NCBI GenBank assembly: GCA_034509755.1
Contig: CM067550.1
Location: forward strand, 3,155,001 to 3,219,000
Direction of reading: 5' to 3'
DNA from: Anisodus tanguticus
Taxonomy: Eukaryota; Streptophyta; Magnoliopsida; Solanales; Solanaceae
DNA: 64,000 nucleotides
Below are positions 40,101 to 51,739 of this stretch, in pieces. Below the pieces are notes generated by a model. That model made no database searches and was not told the origin of the DNA. It worked only from the letters and a program-made list of their open reading frames with translations. Position numbers and translations under genes: made by a program. The stretch's first letter is position 1. Every line of letters starts with the position of its first letter.

Positions 40101-41582
40101 CATTACAGAAAAACCAAAATGATCAAACTCAATAGATACGGAGTTGTTACTAGCGAACTTCCTAATGGAGATTAAGTTTTTAATGATATTAGGAGCATAT
40201 ATGACATTTTTAGGGTAAATGGTGGGTGAGGTGGTTGTGTTTGAGTGGTACCATAGCCTTGAATTGGAATGTGATTGCCATTGCCGACCAAATAAATTGA
40301 GGATTGTTCAAATTGAATAGGTGGGGGAGATTAACTGAGGTGGGATGTGACACATATATCCATGTACCATACATCGTCGGGCTGCTGGTGATTCATAGTG
40401 ATGTAAGCCTGACTCAGATCGGTAGGGGTCATAGGCCTGCTACTCTGACGTGGAGAAGTTGGCCTTATCGCCGCCTCACTTTCCGCGGCCTCTTCTGCTT
40501 CATCGGCCACCACGTTGAGGTTGGTGGTCTGTAGGTTGCAAAGGACCGGCGGGTGGGTTGGTGGTTGGCGTTACGATAACCGCCAATGCATGTAGAGTGT
40601 GCTCATCATGTTTGGCTCGTCTAGTCTCCTCCAACAGCAATTATGACTGGGCTTTGTTGAAGCTATAGAGGGGATCAACTTATTGGATCATTGTCGCAAC
40701 TGTATCGTACTCACCTTTCATCAAACCATTGATAAGTTGTAAAACCATCTTTGTTTCAGAAATCGGAGTGCCAACATTAGACAATTGACCGGCAACCAAT
40801 TTTAGTTGTTTATAATAGTCTGACATGTTGGCAAAGTTCTTAAGATGAGTGTTGGTGAATTGTTCCTCCAAATAAACAGCACATGTATATTTATTGTCTT
40901 GAAAGATTTCCTCTAGCCGTGTCCATATTCGTGAGCCGAGGCACTTGTCTTCATAATAATATGAAGTAGATCATTGGATATGGTGCCATATATCCATTGT
41001 TTGACGATAACATCGAGCAGTTTCCACGTTGGATTGTCGACGTCGGGTGGACGGGGGTGGTGGCATCGATGTGATCAAGGACGTTGTAAGCACAAGCATG
41101 TATTTGAAATAATTTGACCCACGATGGGTATTGTCCATCCTCTTGATCAAGAACTAGAGGTATAAAGTTTTTGATATTCGTTATGGCAAAGGTCGGATGA
41201 AATGTGTTAGTAGGGGGGAGGAGGAGGATGTGTGACGTCGTGGGTGGAGAGGAGGAAGCGGGAGAAGCCATGTGGCCACCGGAAGCAATGAAGGAGAAGT
41301 GGGTGGCGATGGAATATTTTTAGGGTTTGGGGGGAGGGTTGCCGCCGGAAAATAAGAAAATAGATGGGGGTGGCGGCCAAGTATAATTTTAGGGCAGGGA
41401 GGGTATGACTTCTGATACCATGTAGAATAGTGTAATTCTCCTTTGTTGGAGGCTTCTCATTTATGCAATATATATAGGTGTTTACAATTACAAACCTAAT
41501 TGTATGAGGATCTCTACTTTACCTAATTACACTAGAATAATAATTACAGAATACATGGACAATATTTATTTATTCTTTATCG
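37147..41582 (-). mobile_element. Ty1-copia relic with short LTRs, 4.4 kb
   Basis: LTRs of about 163 bp lie at 37,147-37,310 (3' LTR) and 41,421-41,582 (5' LTR). They share TGTAGAATAGTGTAATT and ACTAGAATAATAATTACAGA. Target duplication TTGTG occurs at 37,144-37,148 and 41,583-41,587, with a two-base overlap at the left LTR. Next to the 5' LTR the minus strand reads TGGTATCAGAAG, a normal initiator-tRNA primer site. Gag lies near 41,271-40,680, integrase near 39,800-39,216, RT near 38,629-38,228 and RNase H near 37,917-37,714. All are broken. Confidence 0.9.
37308..41271 (-). pseudogene. copia gag-pol remnants, multiply interrupted
   Basis: In minus-strand order: gag start (MASPASSSPPTTSHILLLPP; SWVKLFQIHACAYNVLD), gag middle (LKNFANMSDYYKQLKLVAGQ), integrase (FLDDFSHFLWVYSLKYKSQV; MAAYLLNILPTRTLQNKT), a proline-rich linker, RT (VRLVSNDTGQQERVDYGDT; QLDVKNTFLHEDLKEIVYMY; LYGLKQAPKAWYERF) and RNase H (YVKGTLDYILHLYP; DTDWGSCPDTRRSTSGYCVF). 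Stops and frameshifts separate the pieces. No product is expected. Confidence 0.88.
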
Positions 41583-42827
41583 TTGTGGTCTAAAACAAGC
41601 CCAATATATTTATGTAGTTATAGATCATCTCGATAAGTGTAAAAGATAAAGTTTAAAGTTAAATTGTTGTCAAATAAAAAAATGTGTCATTCTTTACGAG
41701 ATTGATTAAAAAGGAAAGTGTGTTATATAAATTGGGACAGAGGGAGTAGTATATAATATACATACATATATACTACCTATACAGTCGAAGTGTATTGGCA
41801 ATGTATAGTTCGTCATGTTTGGTAAACTAGACGACTGAACTGTACATTATTCGTAATTTTCCCTTTATTTATTTGTTTTGGTTTACGGTCCGGTATCGAA
41901 TTAGAACCGACTAAATTTGGAGATAAAGTTTTTCCTAATAAAGATAATTTTCATATACAAGGTTCGTGCCTAAAATCTATTATTAAGAATGAAGAAGTAT
42001 TTATCACTCCACTACAACTGTTATTGGTCTTACTTCGAGATTTTTCCAGATTTTATTGTTACCTGACTTGTCTAGGAATGCAACTACCTTTGTGGTTTTA
42101 TTTATTTCTCTAATATTATCGTTACTAGTATTATCAAGGAAACTAATCATAGCAAATTATTATTTTATTTATCTGAGCACATTATATCTAATTATTATTC
42201 GAATAAATTATAATGGTCATTTTATTTTCAATGTAATGTACTAAAAAGTAAAAGTTTTTGAAGTTGAAGGAAACAAATCGTGTGATTGCGAGCGACATTT
42301 GAATAACACAAAAGTATCATAATTATTAGTTTAGATTTATTCTAACTTTAATTATTAATTATTAAAATTAAATTATTTAATTTGTTATAAATATCGAGTA
42401 CGGATAAGTACTTACTGTTATATGAGCTTAAAATGTATTTATTATTATTGGAAAAAGTAGCTTTTGGGCGCTCACCCGCTAGCTAATTAGACAGTTCATT
42501 AGTTAGTAGTCTAATGATGTCTATAAATGTACTAACAGCTAAGGTTAGGGTTAATTCTATGCATCAATTAGAGGGGGTTTTAGGTTGTGGACAAAGGGAG
42601 TTCATCCACTTTGTGAGGATTTCCGACTACCGGTGGCACCAGTTGTAAATGATGTATATCCGCTTCTGCAAAGGAGAAACTCGTAAGTCTCATAAACTAG
42701 TAATTTACTAATTCAAATACTACAATAATAGTTTTCTTTTCTTTTTTGTTGTAATGGTGTGGTATATTCTTATTTTAAGGAAAAAAGCTTAACCTTGTCC
42801 TTATCAAACACTAAATAGACCACCAAC

Positions 42828-42997
42828 AAGGGTTGCGGTGGATCGGAGTGGTAAGTACGTTTCTTTAAATATTACATGTCTTGAGTTTGAGTTCTAAATA
42901 TGATATCGTTTTTGTTAGTGAGTGTTTTATCACCTAAAAAGAAACTTTTCGGCACAAATTTAAATTTTGTCGAGTCCCAATATGAATATAAAAAAAC
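42828..42997 (+). mobile_element. SolS-like tRNA-derived SINE
   Basis: The head GGGTTGCGGTGGATCGGAGT GGTAAGTAC looks like the start of a tRNA-derived SINE with an A box. TTGAGTTTGAGTTCTAA stands for a decayed B box. The body GTTAGTGAGTGTTTTATCAC and ACTTTTCGGCACAAATT resembles Solanaceae SINEs and is followed by an A-rich end. The copy is old. Confidence 0.6.
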
Positions 42998-43323
42998 AAT
43001 GAACCAATGAACCTATTAATAATGATTAATTGATCACCACAACCAAATGAAAAACAAAAAATAAAATGAGAAGAATGAGTTCGGTAATGTTTCAACTTTC
43101 CTTCTGTATCACGGTATGAAATAATAATTGAACAGAAAGAAAAGAATAGAGTAATTATGAAAATAAAATGCCAAGAATTGTGTGAAAGATGACAAGATGT
43201 ATAGTCTGCAGAATAAACCCAAAGGTTTGTAGAATGTCCATTTCAAGCCAGTACTTAAGAATACACACACCTATAGATAATTTGATATGCGTACGCGATG
43301 TGCAAAAAGCTTATGAAATTAAA

Positions 43324-43336
43324 GGGGGGGGGGGGG
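43324..43336. repeat. poly-G run (13 G)
   Basis: Thirteen consecutive G on the plus strand in AT-rich context, followed by CGATC. It could form a G-quadruplex-like structure or be a homopolymer sequencing error. Confidence 0.9.
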
Positions 43337-46300
43337 CGATCATGTAATTAGTGAACAATATTTGAATGGCACAAAAATTACATAACCATCTAGTTTCACA
43401 AAATATTTGATTCAAATAAGTATCGTATACATAGTTTATTTCAATTCTTGAATTTTTGACACATTACCTCATTCGATTCACACAAAGAGAATGCTAAAAT
43501 AGTATATATATTTTCCATATAATACTAAACGACTAAACTAACTAAAGACAAAAAACATACATATCAAACATTTGTATTTTATCGGCCATTATTTGTCAAT
43601 GTGTCACATATCCTTCTTCTACTTGTGAGTCCCTGTGTTCACTCTGATTTGCATCAAGGGTTAATGCGTGTGAGATTGGAATTCCAAAGCTTCAAACAAG
43701 CATGCGTCCATTGGATCCTCGCTTGAGCATTGGCTAATTTTTTTTTTTAATTTTATAGAACTCTCGTTCTAATTTTAGAAAAACGTGTGTGGTGTGTATT
43801 TTATATAATTGACATATGATTTTAACAGAAGTAAAACACACCTCTAATCGAATCCACTTTCGATTTGTATAATGTGGAGAGAGAATATTGCTTATGTATA
43901 TGTAATAGCAAGGATTTTTTCATTTGAAATATTGTCTCTTAAGGTTCTTTCACGAAAAAAAAAAAGGATACCTATCTGATGCTTCCACAACCCACTCTAC
44001 GTTCACCCCTTATTCTTTCAGCCTTTCAGATTTGTCTGTATGGCTCCAAAGTGATCACAAGATGAAGAACTCTATCTGGTTGAATTGTTTGAAAAAACAA
44101 TGTTGTGCGCCGCGCATGATAGCGTGTAACTCTAAGTTTTTCTACGTCGACTCTCTTATTTTTGCATGGCATTCTTTGTTATATCATGTGCAATTTCTAT
44201 TGTTTCATCCTTATTTTATGCACCGTGAAAAATGATTTTGCGTTGGCTCAACTACTTGGGAAAACAGGACAACCTTTCCTGACCCATCCTTTTGAATCAT
44301 AAAAAAAAAAGTCGATCAATATTATGAATATACAATAAAACTTAAAGATATCGACTTTATTGTTAGACCATCGCCTCTTAAAAGCATCAATTTCTTTATC
44401 AATTTGGTTGTGTATGCTTTCATGATCTCTTTGCCCGTCAAGTTGATTCCTAATTCGCATGTTCTCAACCTCAAATCCACAAGTTGGTGGACATCCAACT
44501 TGATCAAAAGGAAATACCAAGCTATTTAGTTAATTTTTTAGCCTTGTTTTTATTTTCACCCAAAAATTCAAAAGGAAAATAATCAATATGATGAACTCTA
44601 TCTCTTCATTGGCTCAAATTCAATTATTTTACTTATAATAAAATGAACCTCATTAACTGGTATAGAGGAATTAACCTCATTAACCCTCGTAGCAATTGTA
44701 ATATGCTAATTTCACTAAAGAAAATAAAAACTATCGTGAAACAAATAATTTACACTAGAGAACATTTATAGTAAAAAGAAATTGATGAAATTTTAATTTA
44801 TGCACGAAATTGAAGAGGTAAAATGAATTTAGTCAAAATTGAAGAAAATAATCAAGCATGTTAGCACTTTTTTCTGTACCCAATCAATCGAAAGAGAATT
44901 ACTAAAATATTTGAAATAAACTAAAGTGAAGGAATAAATTAAAAAATGACATTTCTGTCATTTTATTACAAAAGCAAGGGTATTTTGGGATCATGACACA
45001 AGGCAATAACTATTATCCTCTTTCCCGCCGAAGCGGGTGACGGTTGAACTCCTCTCCGTTACAAGGTAAAAAGTGGGGCCTACCTTCTAAGATCTAACGG
45101 TTAACAATTGCCCTGATTTAGGTGGGCCCACCCATTCTGATTAATTTTAGGGAGAGAAAAAATTACAAATAATAGTCAATTTCAACCTTCGGTAATTGGA
45201 AAATAATCATTGGAACGGAGTTTCACATTTGAAATTTAATTTGTATAGTAGTGATTAAGGAGATAGCATGATGTACTAAACTTTCGCTATGTATAGAATC
45301 ACGTAAATGGTCCGATCATAAGAATCTATTACACATAGCATAAATACATTCTTATCGAAAAGCACTTCATGTATTAACTCTACCCAAAATTTTAACAAAA
45401 TCACAACATATTTCACCATAGTGCATGAGAATGTTGACTACTGAAGCTCTTCATAACCATCTAATTAATAGCCAAGTTAATCATAACTTTGCATAATTAC
45501 ATACTATCACTACAGAGAACTTCATAACCATCCAATTAATAGCCGATTTAATTTTAGTCATACCTCTGCATAATTACACTTCACATTATCACATAGAACT
45601 TTCAGCATCATTTACTCTTAATTAGACAGATGGAGTAGTTGCTATTTATTAAATATGAGTGAAGACTCTTATTAGAGAATAGAGTACCTTTTTTTTCAAA
45701 ATAAGAGAATACTACTCATTTTGTTGTCCATTATAAGCAATCATTAGGTTGACTTCTAGGCGAAACGAGGTAATTTGACTAAAATGCCCCTAAATAAATA
45801 GGTATTGAAATTTGATCACCTAACAATTAATAAGTAACATTCAACACACCCTTCTTTTTTTCCTTTTTCAACTCAAAGCTATTTTAATTCCATTACGACT
45901 TCAAGGAGAAGGCAATTTATCATAAAGTCTTTATCGCTATGTCATCCTAAAGTGATGCTAAATGGATGGATTTTATCGACGTCCACCAATGATAAATCAT
46001 AGATCGAACCGCCGAATCAAAAAAATTAAATGCTATCATAAAGCTTTATATCGACTAACTTCACGAATGGTCACCAAAAGAAAAATATTGTACCTTATGG
46101 ATCCTACTCTCTATAGGGATAATTTATGAATAGGATCTTTCTTTAATAGTTTAAGTAGAAAGGAAAAAGCTTCGCAGAGATAAAATGTTATGGGGGAAAG
46201 AGTAAGATAATATAATTAATCACGGAACACTTTTTCTTATTGACAAATTAACAGGACCGCTAATTTTTTTTAGAGTAAGCGGGGGCTAGAATTTTTATTA

Positions 46301-46529
46301 AAAAGATTCAAATATAACGAAATAGATATGTGAAAAGGTCAAAAAATGTCAACATATAATCTATAAAATTAATCTATTTATACAGTATTATTTTTCAAAC
46401 GATGTGTCAGTTGACTCTCTTTGGCCCCTAGCTATAAGGTGCAATATCTTACTTTAGGTGACACAGGCATTATGATAGAGTAGGTCCTCCTTCAGATTTG
46501 TCACTTCTAATAATTTGAGACGTAACATA

Positions 46530-46705
46530 AAAAAAGACAGTCCGGTGTACTAAACTCTCGCTATGCGCGGGGTCTGGAGAAGGACCGAACCATATTGTAC
46601 GCAGTCTTATCTCACATTTCCGCAAGAGGCTATTTCCACGACTTGAACCCTTAACCCCCTGGTCACATTGCAACAACTTTACCAGTTACTCCAATGCTCC
46701 ACTTC
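46530..46705 (-). mobile_element. Au-like SINE with 13-bp target duplication
   Basis: Read on the minus strand it starts near GGAGCATTGGAGTAACTGGT and runs to GCGAGAGTTTAGTACACCGG. The B box region is GGTTCAAGTCGTGG. GAGACGTAACATA flanks it at 46,517-46,529 and 46,706-46,718. It lies downstream of the malate dehydrogenase pseudogene. Confidence 0.85.
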
Positions 46706-47532
46706 GAGACGTAACATATTGACAATAATTTATTAATTTTGAACAACTACATAGAAGCACCCTAAATTTAACTAGGAACTAACCTAACAAAACTGGAAAT
46801 GCTGATGCATTCTTCCAAAGCAAATACAAGACAGCTTACACTAGAGTTCAGAGTTCAGACCAATAAAGAAAATGAGGGACCTAGTAAATTGAACCATACA
46901 AAATTGTCATACTAAGCAGTCACTGTTTGTTTATCTGAAACTCCCTATATAACATGATACTGAGTAGTCACTGTTTCTTTTTGAGCATAGGCTATCCCCT
47001 TTTCAATGCTAGCTTTCAACTCTGGCTTTAAAGCTTCCAAAGCTTTTTGTTCATACTCATTTAATCCATTGAGATCAGATGAAATCAAAGCCTCGACGCA
47101 GTTCCTTCCTAGTTTAACCCTCGAGGCAAAGAACGGAAGTTCCGTCAAGTTAGATTCGATGTAAGAACACTCGTATACGGATTGAGGACTCAACAAATCT
47201 AGCCGCTGCATACGCCATCGACAGTGTTGCAGATCCTGCTCCAGCCTTTGCCTCAATGACCTCTGTCCCGGCATTTTGGATCCTCACGGTTAGTTCCTGC
47301 ACTTCTTCATCGGTGAAAGCAGTTGACGGTTTTGTCTTTGACAACAAGGGAAGAATTGTTATCCCTGCATGTCCACCAATCATGGGGACGTCAACGTCTA
47401 CGAGTCTCAGGTTTTTCTTCTGGGCGATGAATGTGTTTTCCCTGACAATGTCCGGGGTGGTAACACCAAAGAGTTTTTTAGGATCGTAAACGCCCTTTTG
47501 CTTCAGAACCTCGGCAGCAATCGGCACCGTGG

Positions 47533-47594
47533 AGTTTGCCGAAAGAGTTCTCCCTTATCGGATGACATCAGATGCCGGTGGCGGATTCGCTTTG

Positions 47595-47648
<54 letters not shown>

Positions 47649-47727
47649 TTTAATCCGTAGGTCTCAAGTCGCTGCTTTCCTCCCTCAATAATTGCAGGAG
47701 CAAATATGTACGGAATAGAAAGATGAC
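47533..47727 (-). other. mosaic foreign insertion in the MDH pseudogene
   Basis: The MDH reading stops at ...ISNPV (47,728) and resumes at NSTVPIAAE (from about 47,532). Between them are about 190 bp unrelated to MDH. A central 63 bp is organellar 16S-type rRNA sequence; the flanking pieces (47,533-47,585 and 47,649-47,727) are unidentified. The clean joins to the coding sequence suggest filler DNA captured during break repair. Confidence 0.85.
47586..47648 (-). other. fragment of organellar (plastid-type) 16S rRNA gene
   Basis: The plus strand contains TTCGCTTTGCATCGAATTAA, ACCACATGCTCCACCGCTTG and GGGCCCCCGTCAATTCCTTT. This is the antisense of the universal 16S region around E. coli positions 907-970. 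The exact words fit plastid 16S; plant mitochondrial 18S is very similar here. It is a 63-bp relic, not a functional rRNA gene. Confidence 0.85.
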
Positions 47728-49366
47728 TGGATTGCTTATAATGTGGATAAAGGCGTCCGGGCAGTTATCAGCAACAGCCTCGACCAAGCCTTTCACGATA
47801 TTAGCATTAATGTTGAACAAGTCGTCCCGTGTCATACCAGGCTTTCTCAGAACGCCAGCTGGTATGACGACTACATCTACATCTTTCAAACAATTAGCCA
47901 ATTCAGAAGCTCCCGTAAAATCAAAAACCTGAGCGGGAGTGTTGCAGTGGTTGAGATCTGCTGCAACTCCTTTGACATTTGCAATATCATAAAGGTGCAA
48001 TGATGAAACTAGCGGTGACATCTTAATTAGAAGAGCTAGAGGCTGGCCTATGCCTCCAGCAGCTCCAAGAACAGCCACTTTATAAGATGCCCGGGACTGA
48101 AAATTGTACTGACATCTCTGCTCTTCTTTTTGGGCCTTCGGAGTAATGGATGATCAAAGAGCTGCAGCGCTGTCCGTCCCCAAAAATGATGACTCAGATT
48201 CACATCGTACAAATGCCTCTGCCTTGAGGCCACTGAAATTCCTAAGGTAGTTCCTGGTATTGTATTTCGCAACGAAGGCCTTTGATTGTAATTTTGGGCT
48301 CACTATGGAGCCAAAGGATGTAGCTGAACCAACTGAGAGAGTAATTGCTGATGCTGCTGTCATTTCAGCCACTGCAAAAAGATAGCTCACATCAATTTCT
48401 TCTATACATTGTAAGGCATGATTTTAGAACATACTATCGAGATAACTGATTAATATTTCATCGCAAACCACAATGAACAATTGGACAACTGATAACTTAG
48501 TGCTGCACTTCATAGAAATAAACTCTCCCTCTGACCAATAAAACTAATATTCTTACCATCTTAGTTCCTCTCGAAAAACCTTGACCTCCTTAAATGAAAT
48601 ATTTTTCTCTCTCCAGCAGTTGAAATTAATATACACTAACTCTGCTTTATATTATTTCAAACTTGATTTAGATATCTTACCAGCTACTTATTCTACTTTT
48701 TTTACATTTCAAAACATGTTTTAAACCCATTTCTACCATACACAGAATAAACTCTACTTAAACATTTTACTCTTATTGTTCCAATTTTATCGGATGTCCA
48801 CAAAGAAACTTAAACTTTTTTCTCTTATCGTTCCAATTTTATCGAACGTCCACAAAGGGAACTTTTTACTCTTAGTAACCAGCAAAGTCTATTTATTTGG
48901 TTGTTAATAAGACTTGTCGAAGAAATTCATGAAAGAAAAGGACGGTCATTGCTTCACTAGGCCCCCTAAACCAGGGAAAAGAAAGAAGGGAATTTTCAGC
49001 TTTTGTAAAATCATCCAAAAGAAGCTCGAATCTAACAAAGAAAAATAGCCAAATAAGATGTTTTACAAATAATGCATCCAAGTTCATACATCTATTATTC
49101 AAATCAAGTTATAAAAGTCACTTTTTGAAACTTTTACGATGTCAAACAACTATATTAAATCTACTTGTATGAACAAAACACCAACAAAACATAGTATAAG
49201 CCAACTATCCAGCTTGGCACAAAAATCTATACAGCATCAGCAATTTTGAAAGATGGATGACGGATTCCCTAACTGCCAACTATTCAGTTCGGCACAAAAA
49301 GCAGGAAAAATAAATATACAGCATCACCAATTTAGTCTAGTTGTTAAATTGTATAGTTCATACTAC

Positions 49367-49652
49367 TCCCTCCGTTCCATAATAAGTGATTTTTCAGGCT
49401 TTTCAATTTTTTTCAAAATAAGTGCTGTTTTAGGATTTCAAAATATTTTGGGCAGATTCTTCCAAAATTGTCCTTATTTAAATAATCAAGATTCATTAAC
49501 TACCTTTTCTTTTTCTAGTCATTTAATTATGTAAGCACAATTTGATTAGGGGTAAGTTAGTAAAAACGCTTCTAATTTTCTAGGAGTGAGCAATTTCTTA
49601 AAGGGTGCGCATGAGCTAAAAGAACCACTTATTATGGAATGGAGGGAGTATT
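49367..49652. mobile_element. Stowaway-like MITE
   Basis: Ends are TACTCCCTCCGTTCCATAAT and ATTATGGAATGGAGGGAGTA, near-perfect inverted repeats with TA borders, about 285 bp. It differs internally from the myosin-intron MITEs (CATAATAAGTGATTTTTCAG). Confidence 0.85.
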
Positions 49653-49776
49653 ATCTATAATTTATACAATTTTACACCTGTAAATCCAGGAGATTAAATT
49701 CGGAACTAAATCGAGTGTTACTGGATTGAAAAACATTTGCAACTTACTCATTGATGTCATAAAGAATGTAGTAAAA

Positions 49777-49945
49777 GGGCAGCCCGATGCACTAAGCTCC
49801 GCTATGCGCGGGGTCCGGTGGAATGGCCGAACCACAAGGATCTATTGTACACGGCCTTACCCTGCATTTCTGCAAGAGGTTGTTTCCACGGCTTGAACCC
49901 GTGACCTCCTGGTCACATAGGAGCAACTTCACCGGTTACTCAAGG
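49777..49945 (-). mobile_element. Au-like SINE
   Basis: In reverse it reads from GAGTAACCGGTGAAGTTGCT through the B-box-like CGGGTTCAAGCCGTGG to GCTTAGTGCATCGGGCTGCC. This is the best preserved copy of this family in the window. Confidence 0.85.
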
Positions 49946-50225
49946 AAGGTAAAATATAGTACCAATGACAACCCAATAACACATGACATTAAGTTTTTTT
50001 TTTTGCAAATTGGACATGTTTTAACTGAAAAAATCCACTCAAAACTATTGCCATTGTCAAATTTCCAACATTGATGATTTTGTAAGCTAATCAAAGAACA
50101 ACCTTATAGTTCTAAATGATGCATACCAAGAGAACAAATCAAGAGAACTTGGAAAATGGAAAAATGAGCTTCAACTCAATTATTCATTCATCCTAAATCA
50201 AATCAAGACTACACTCACGGTTAAG

Positions 50226-50428
50226 GGATCGTTTGGTTGGGAACAAGTTATCCCGGGATTGATTATTCCGGGATTAATTATTCCACCCTCCCACAGGGAT
50301 AAAAATAACACTACAATCCCGGGATTAGTTATAGCGCGATTTTATCACAACCAAACATGGGATAAACTCATCTCAAATTTAATTCCGGGATTAAATATCT
50401 CTTATCCCTCATACCGGACGAGCCCAAG
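50226..50428. mobile_element. MITE with GGGATCGTTTGGTTGG end
   Basis: The left end GGGATCGTTTGGTTGGGAAC is loosely mirrored by the right end CATACCGGACGAGCCC. The inside repeats CCGGGATTAATTATTCC-like words in both orientations. About 200 bp, non-coding; the superfamily is uncertain. Confidence 0.6.
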
Positions 50429-50811
50429 GAAAAGTGGTAAAGAAAATACAGCCTTCAATAGAATAGCCAAATGAAAAGATTAAAACTTTATTCTTCTTTT
50501 CTTTTTTCAAGTACCATTTCTAGCCTATCACATGAAAAGAACATCAAAGAATCATTTACACATGAAATAAAAGACTTCTTTTAGACTAATTAAACCAATA
50601 TGGTACAAGAAAGCAATCATAAACTCAATACAAAACATACGAATTAAAATTCAAGAAAACAGCATATCATAATTCATAACAATGCAGACATTTTGAGAAT
50701 TACCTCATAATTTCTCTAGATGATGGAAAATAGCATAAAAATTTAAAGGGGCTTAAAGAAAATAAAAATTAACATCATAATCAAGTCTAAAAAAAGTAAC
50801 AGAAATGTTAC

Positions 50812-50990
50812 CTCAAATACCAAGAACCAAGAACGAGTCTTCAAGTAATAATTTAATAGCAGCAGCAACAAATTATTAAAAAACAATCTTGAAAATGCTG
50901 CAAAAATGCTTTGAAATTTAACTGTGTTTCTTCAATTCAACCTAAAATTAGAATTCGGAGGTTCCGAGGCAGATAGCAAAGAATGTCTCT
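50812..50990 (-). other. candidate 5' UTR exon of the MDH pseudogene
   Basis: A donor-like TTTGAG/GTAACA sits at its 3' edge on the minus strand and pairs with the acceptor at 48,385. The 5' limit is not visible. The call rests only on splice-site logic and on plastid MDH genes commonly having a 5' UTR intron. Confidence 0.35.
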
Positions 50991-51739
50991 TGAAGATATG
51001 GGAAGGTTTTTTTTAAAATTTATTTATCTAAAAAAAGATATACCATGTAAAAGGAGGTTAAAACAGTCTTTTTATTACTTGATGAAAAGTTAAAACCTGT
51101 AAAGTCAGTAAATATTTAGTTTGGAAATGAAAGTATAATAATAGTAGTAAAAGAATTGACACGTACTCTTCCCCTTTTTTTAGGGAAGTAATATTAATTA
51201 CTCTACTAAAAAGTCAAAAGTCAAACATATAAACGGCCACCTAAAATTTTCGTTAATTTTTATCTTGACACCTGATATTACTTAATGAATACTTGATGTA
51301 AGTAGAAAATGTACCTATTAAGCACCTAATACTAATATGGTAAATATTGTTTTCACTTGTCATTGAGCGGGTGAAGTCCATCTATATATATAGGTAACCG
51401 TACTTACAATTGCAGTGTCAAACTAAAATTTGATGACAACTTTAGAAAACCATCGATATGTTTGGTTTTACTATAATGTTGACTTTTTTTTACTATAAAG
51501 ATCTTTTTTTTTTAAATAGGACTCGTGTGGGAGAAACAAACATTGAAGTTTATTCATAAGTTAGAAAAGGTAGCATTACTGGGGGAAAACAATTCTTCAT
51601 TATTTTCATTAATTCTTCATTATTTTCATTAATAAAAGAGTATATATATAATTTATAATTTTCATAATACGTAAAATCTTATTCATATTCTACTTTCAAA
51701 ATCATATTCTAGTTATACAATAATCCTACAATTATGGTA
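50991..51739. other. AT-rich intergenic stretch
   Basis: Low-complexity AT-rich DNA, including a short direct repeat of AATTCTTCATTATTTTCATT near 51,590-51,630. No gene or RNA is seen. Confidence 0.5.

Larger units (their letters stand above)
37070..41747. mobile_element. Stowaway-like MITE split by a copia element
   Basis: The left half begins TACTTCCTCCGTTCCAATTT at about 37,068. The right half ends AAATTGGGACAGAGGGAGTA at about 41,748. The two halves rejoin at GAATCTTGTG/TTGTGGTCTA, the same internal sequence found (in reverse) in the intact MITE at 5,310-5,552. The copia element at 37,147-41,582 inserted into it, so the MITE is the older of the two. Confidence 0.85.
41750..46500. other. 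AT-rich intergenic region with one SINE
   Basis: No protein family is recognised. It holds a SolS-like SINE (42,828-42,997), a run of 13 G (43,324-43,336) and a loose ~80-90-bp repeat (45,450-45,600). Open frames at 43,924-44,235 and 44,248-44,520 are unsupported by motif or splice context. Confidence 0.5.
46945..48389 (-). pseudogene. plastid NAD-malate dehydrogenase pseudogene
   Basis: The copy begins with a transit-peptide-like stretch (MTAASAITLSVGSATSFGSI). The enzyme follows: KVAVLGAAGGIGQPLALL (NAD site), VVIPAGVLRKPGMTRDDLFN, IISNPV, VPMIGGHAGITILPLLS and the C-terminal ALKPELKASIEKGIAYAQKE. The normal enzyme interconverts malate and oxaloacetate in plastids. Three lesions kill it: an in-frame TGA after ESSFLGTDSAAAL (about 48,156), a ~190-bp foreign insertion directly after the NPV codons (about 47,533-47,727), and a short frame-shifting deletion after RFVESSIR (about 47,175). 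The end is also altered (TVTTQYHVI). A splice acceptor (TTTTTGCAG) sits just upstream of the start, so it arose as a DNA copy, not a processed one. Confidence 0.92.
48390..50811 (-). other. probable 5' UTR intron of the MDH pseudogene
   Basis: This stretch lies between a plausible donor (TATTTGAG then GTAACA at about 50,811) and the acceptor TTTTTGCAG at 48,385. It holds a Stowaway-like MITE (49,367-49,652), an Au-like SINE (49,777-49,945) and a second MITE (about 50,226-50,428). No coding sequence is seen. Confidence 0.45.

Noticed and set aside
44248..44520. 90-residue open frame with charged residues, intergenic, minus strand
   Set aside because: No family motif and no plausible splice partners; its right end lies in AT-rich DNA. 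Not supported as a gene.
47586..47648. 16S rRNA gene
   Set aside because: Only 63 bp of the rRNA is present, embedded in a broken coding sequence; it is a relic, not an RNA gene.
46945..48389. functional plastid malate dehydrogenase
   Set aside because: A stop codon, a ~190-bp insertion and a frame-shifting deletion interrupt it; no splice model removes all three.
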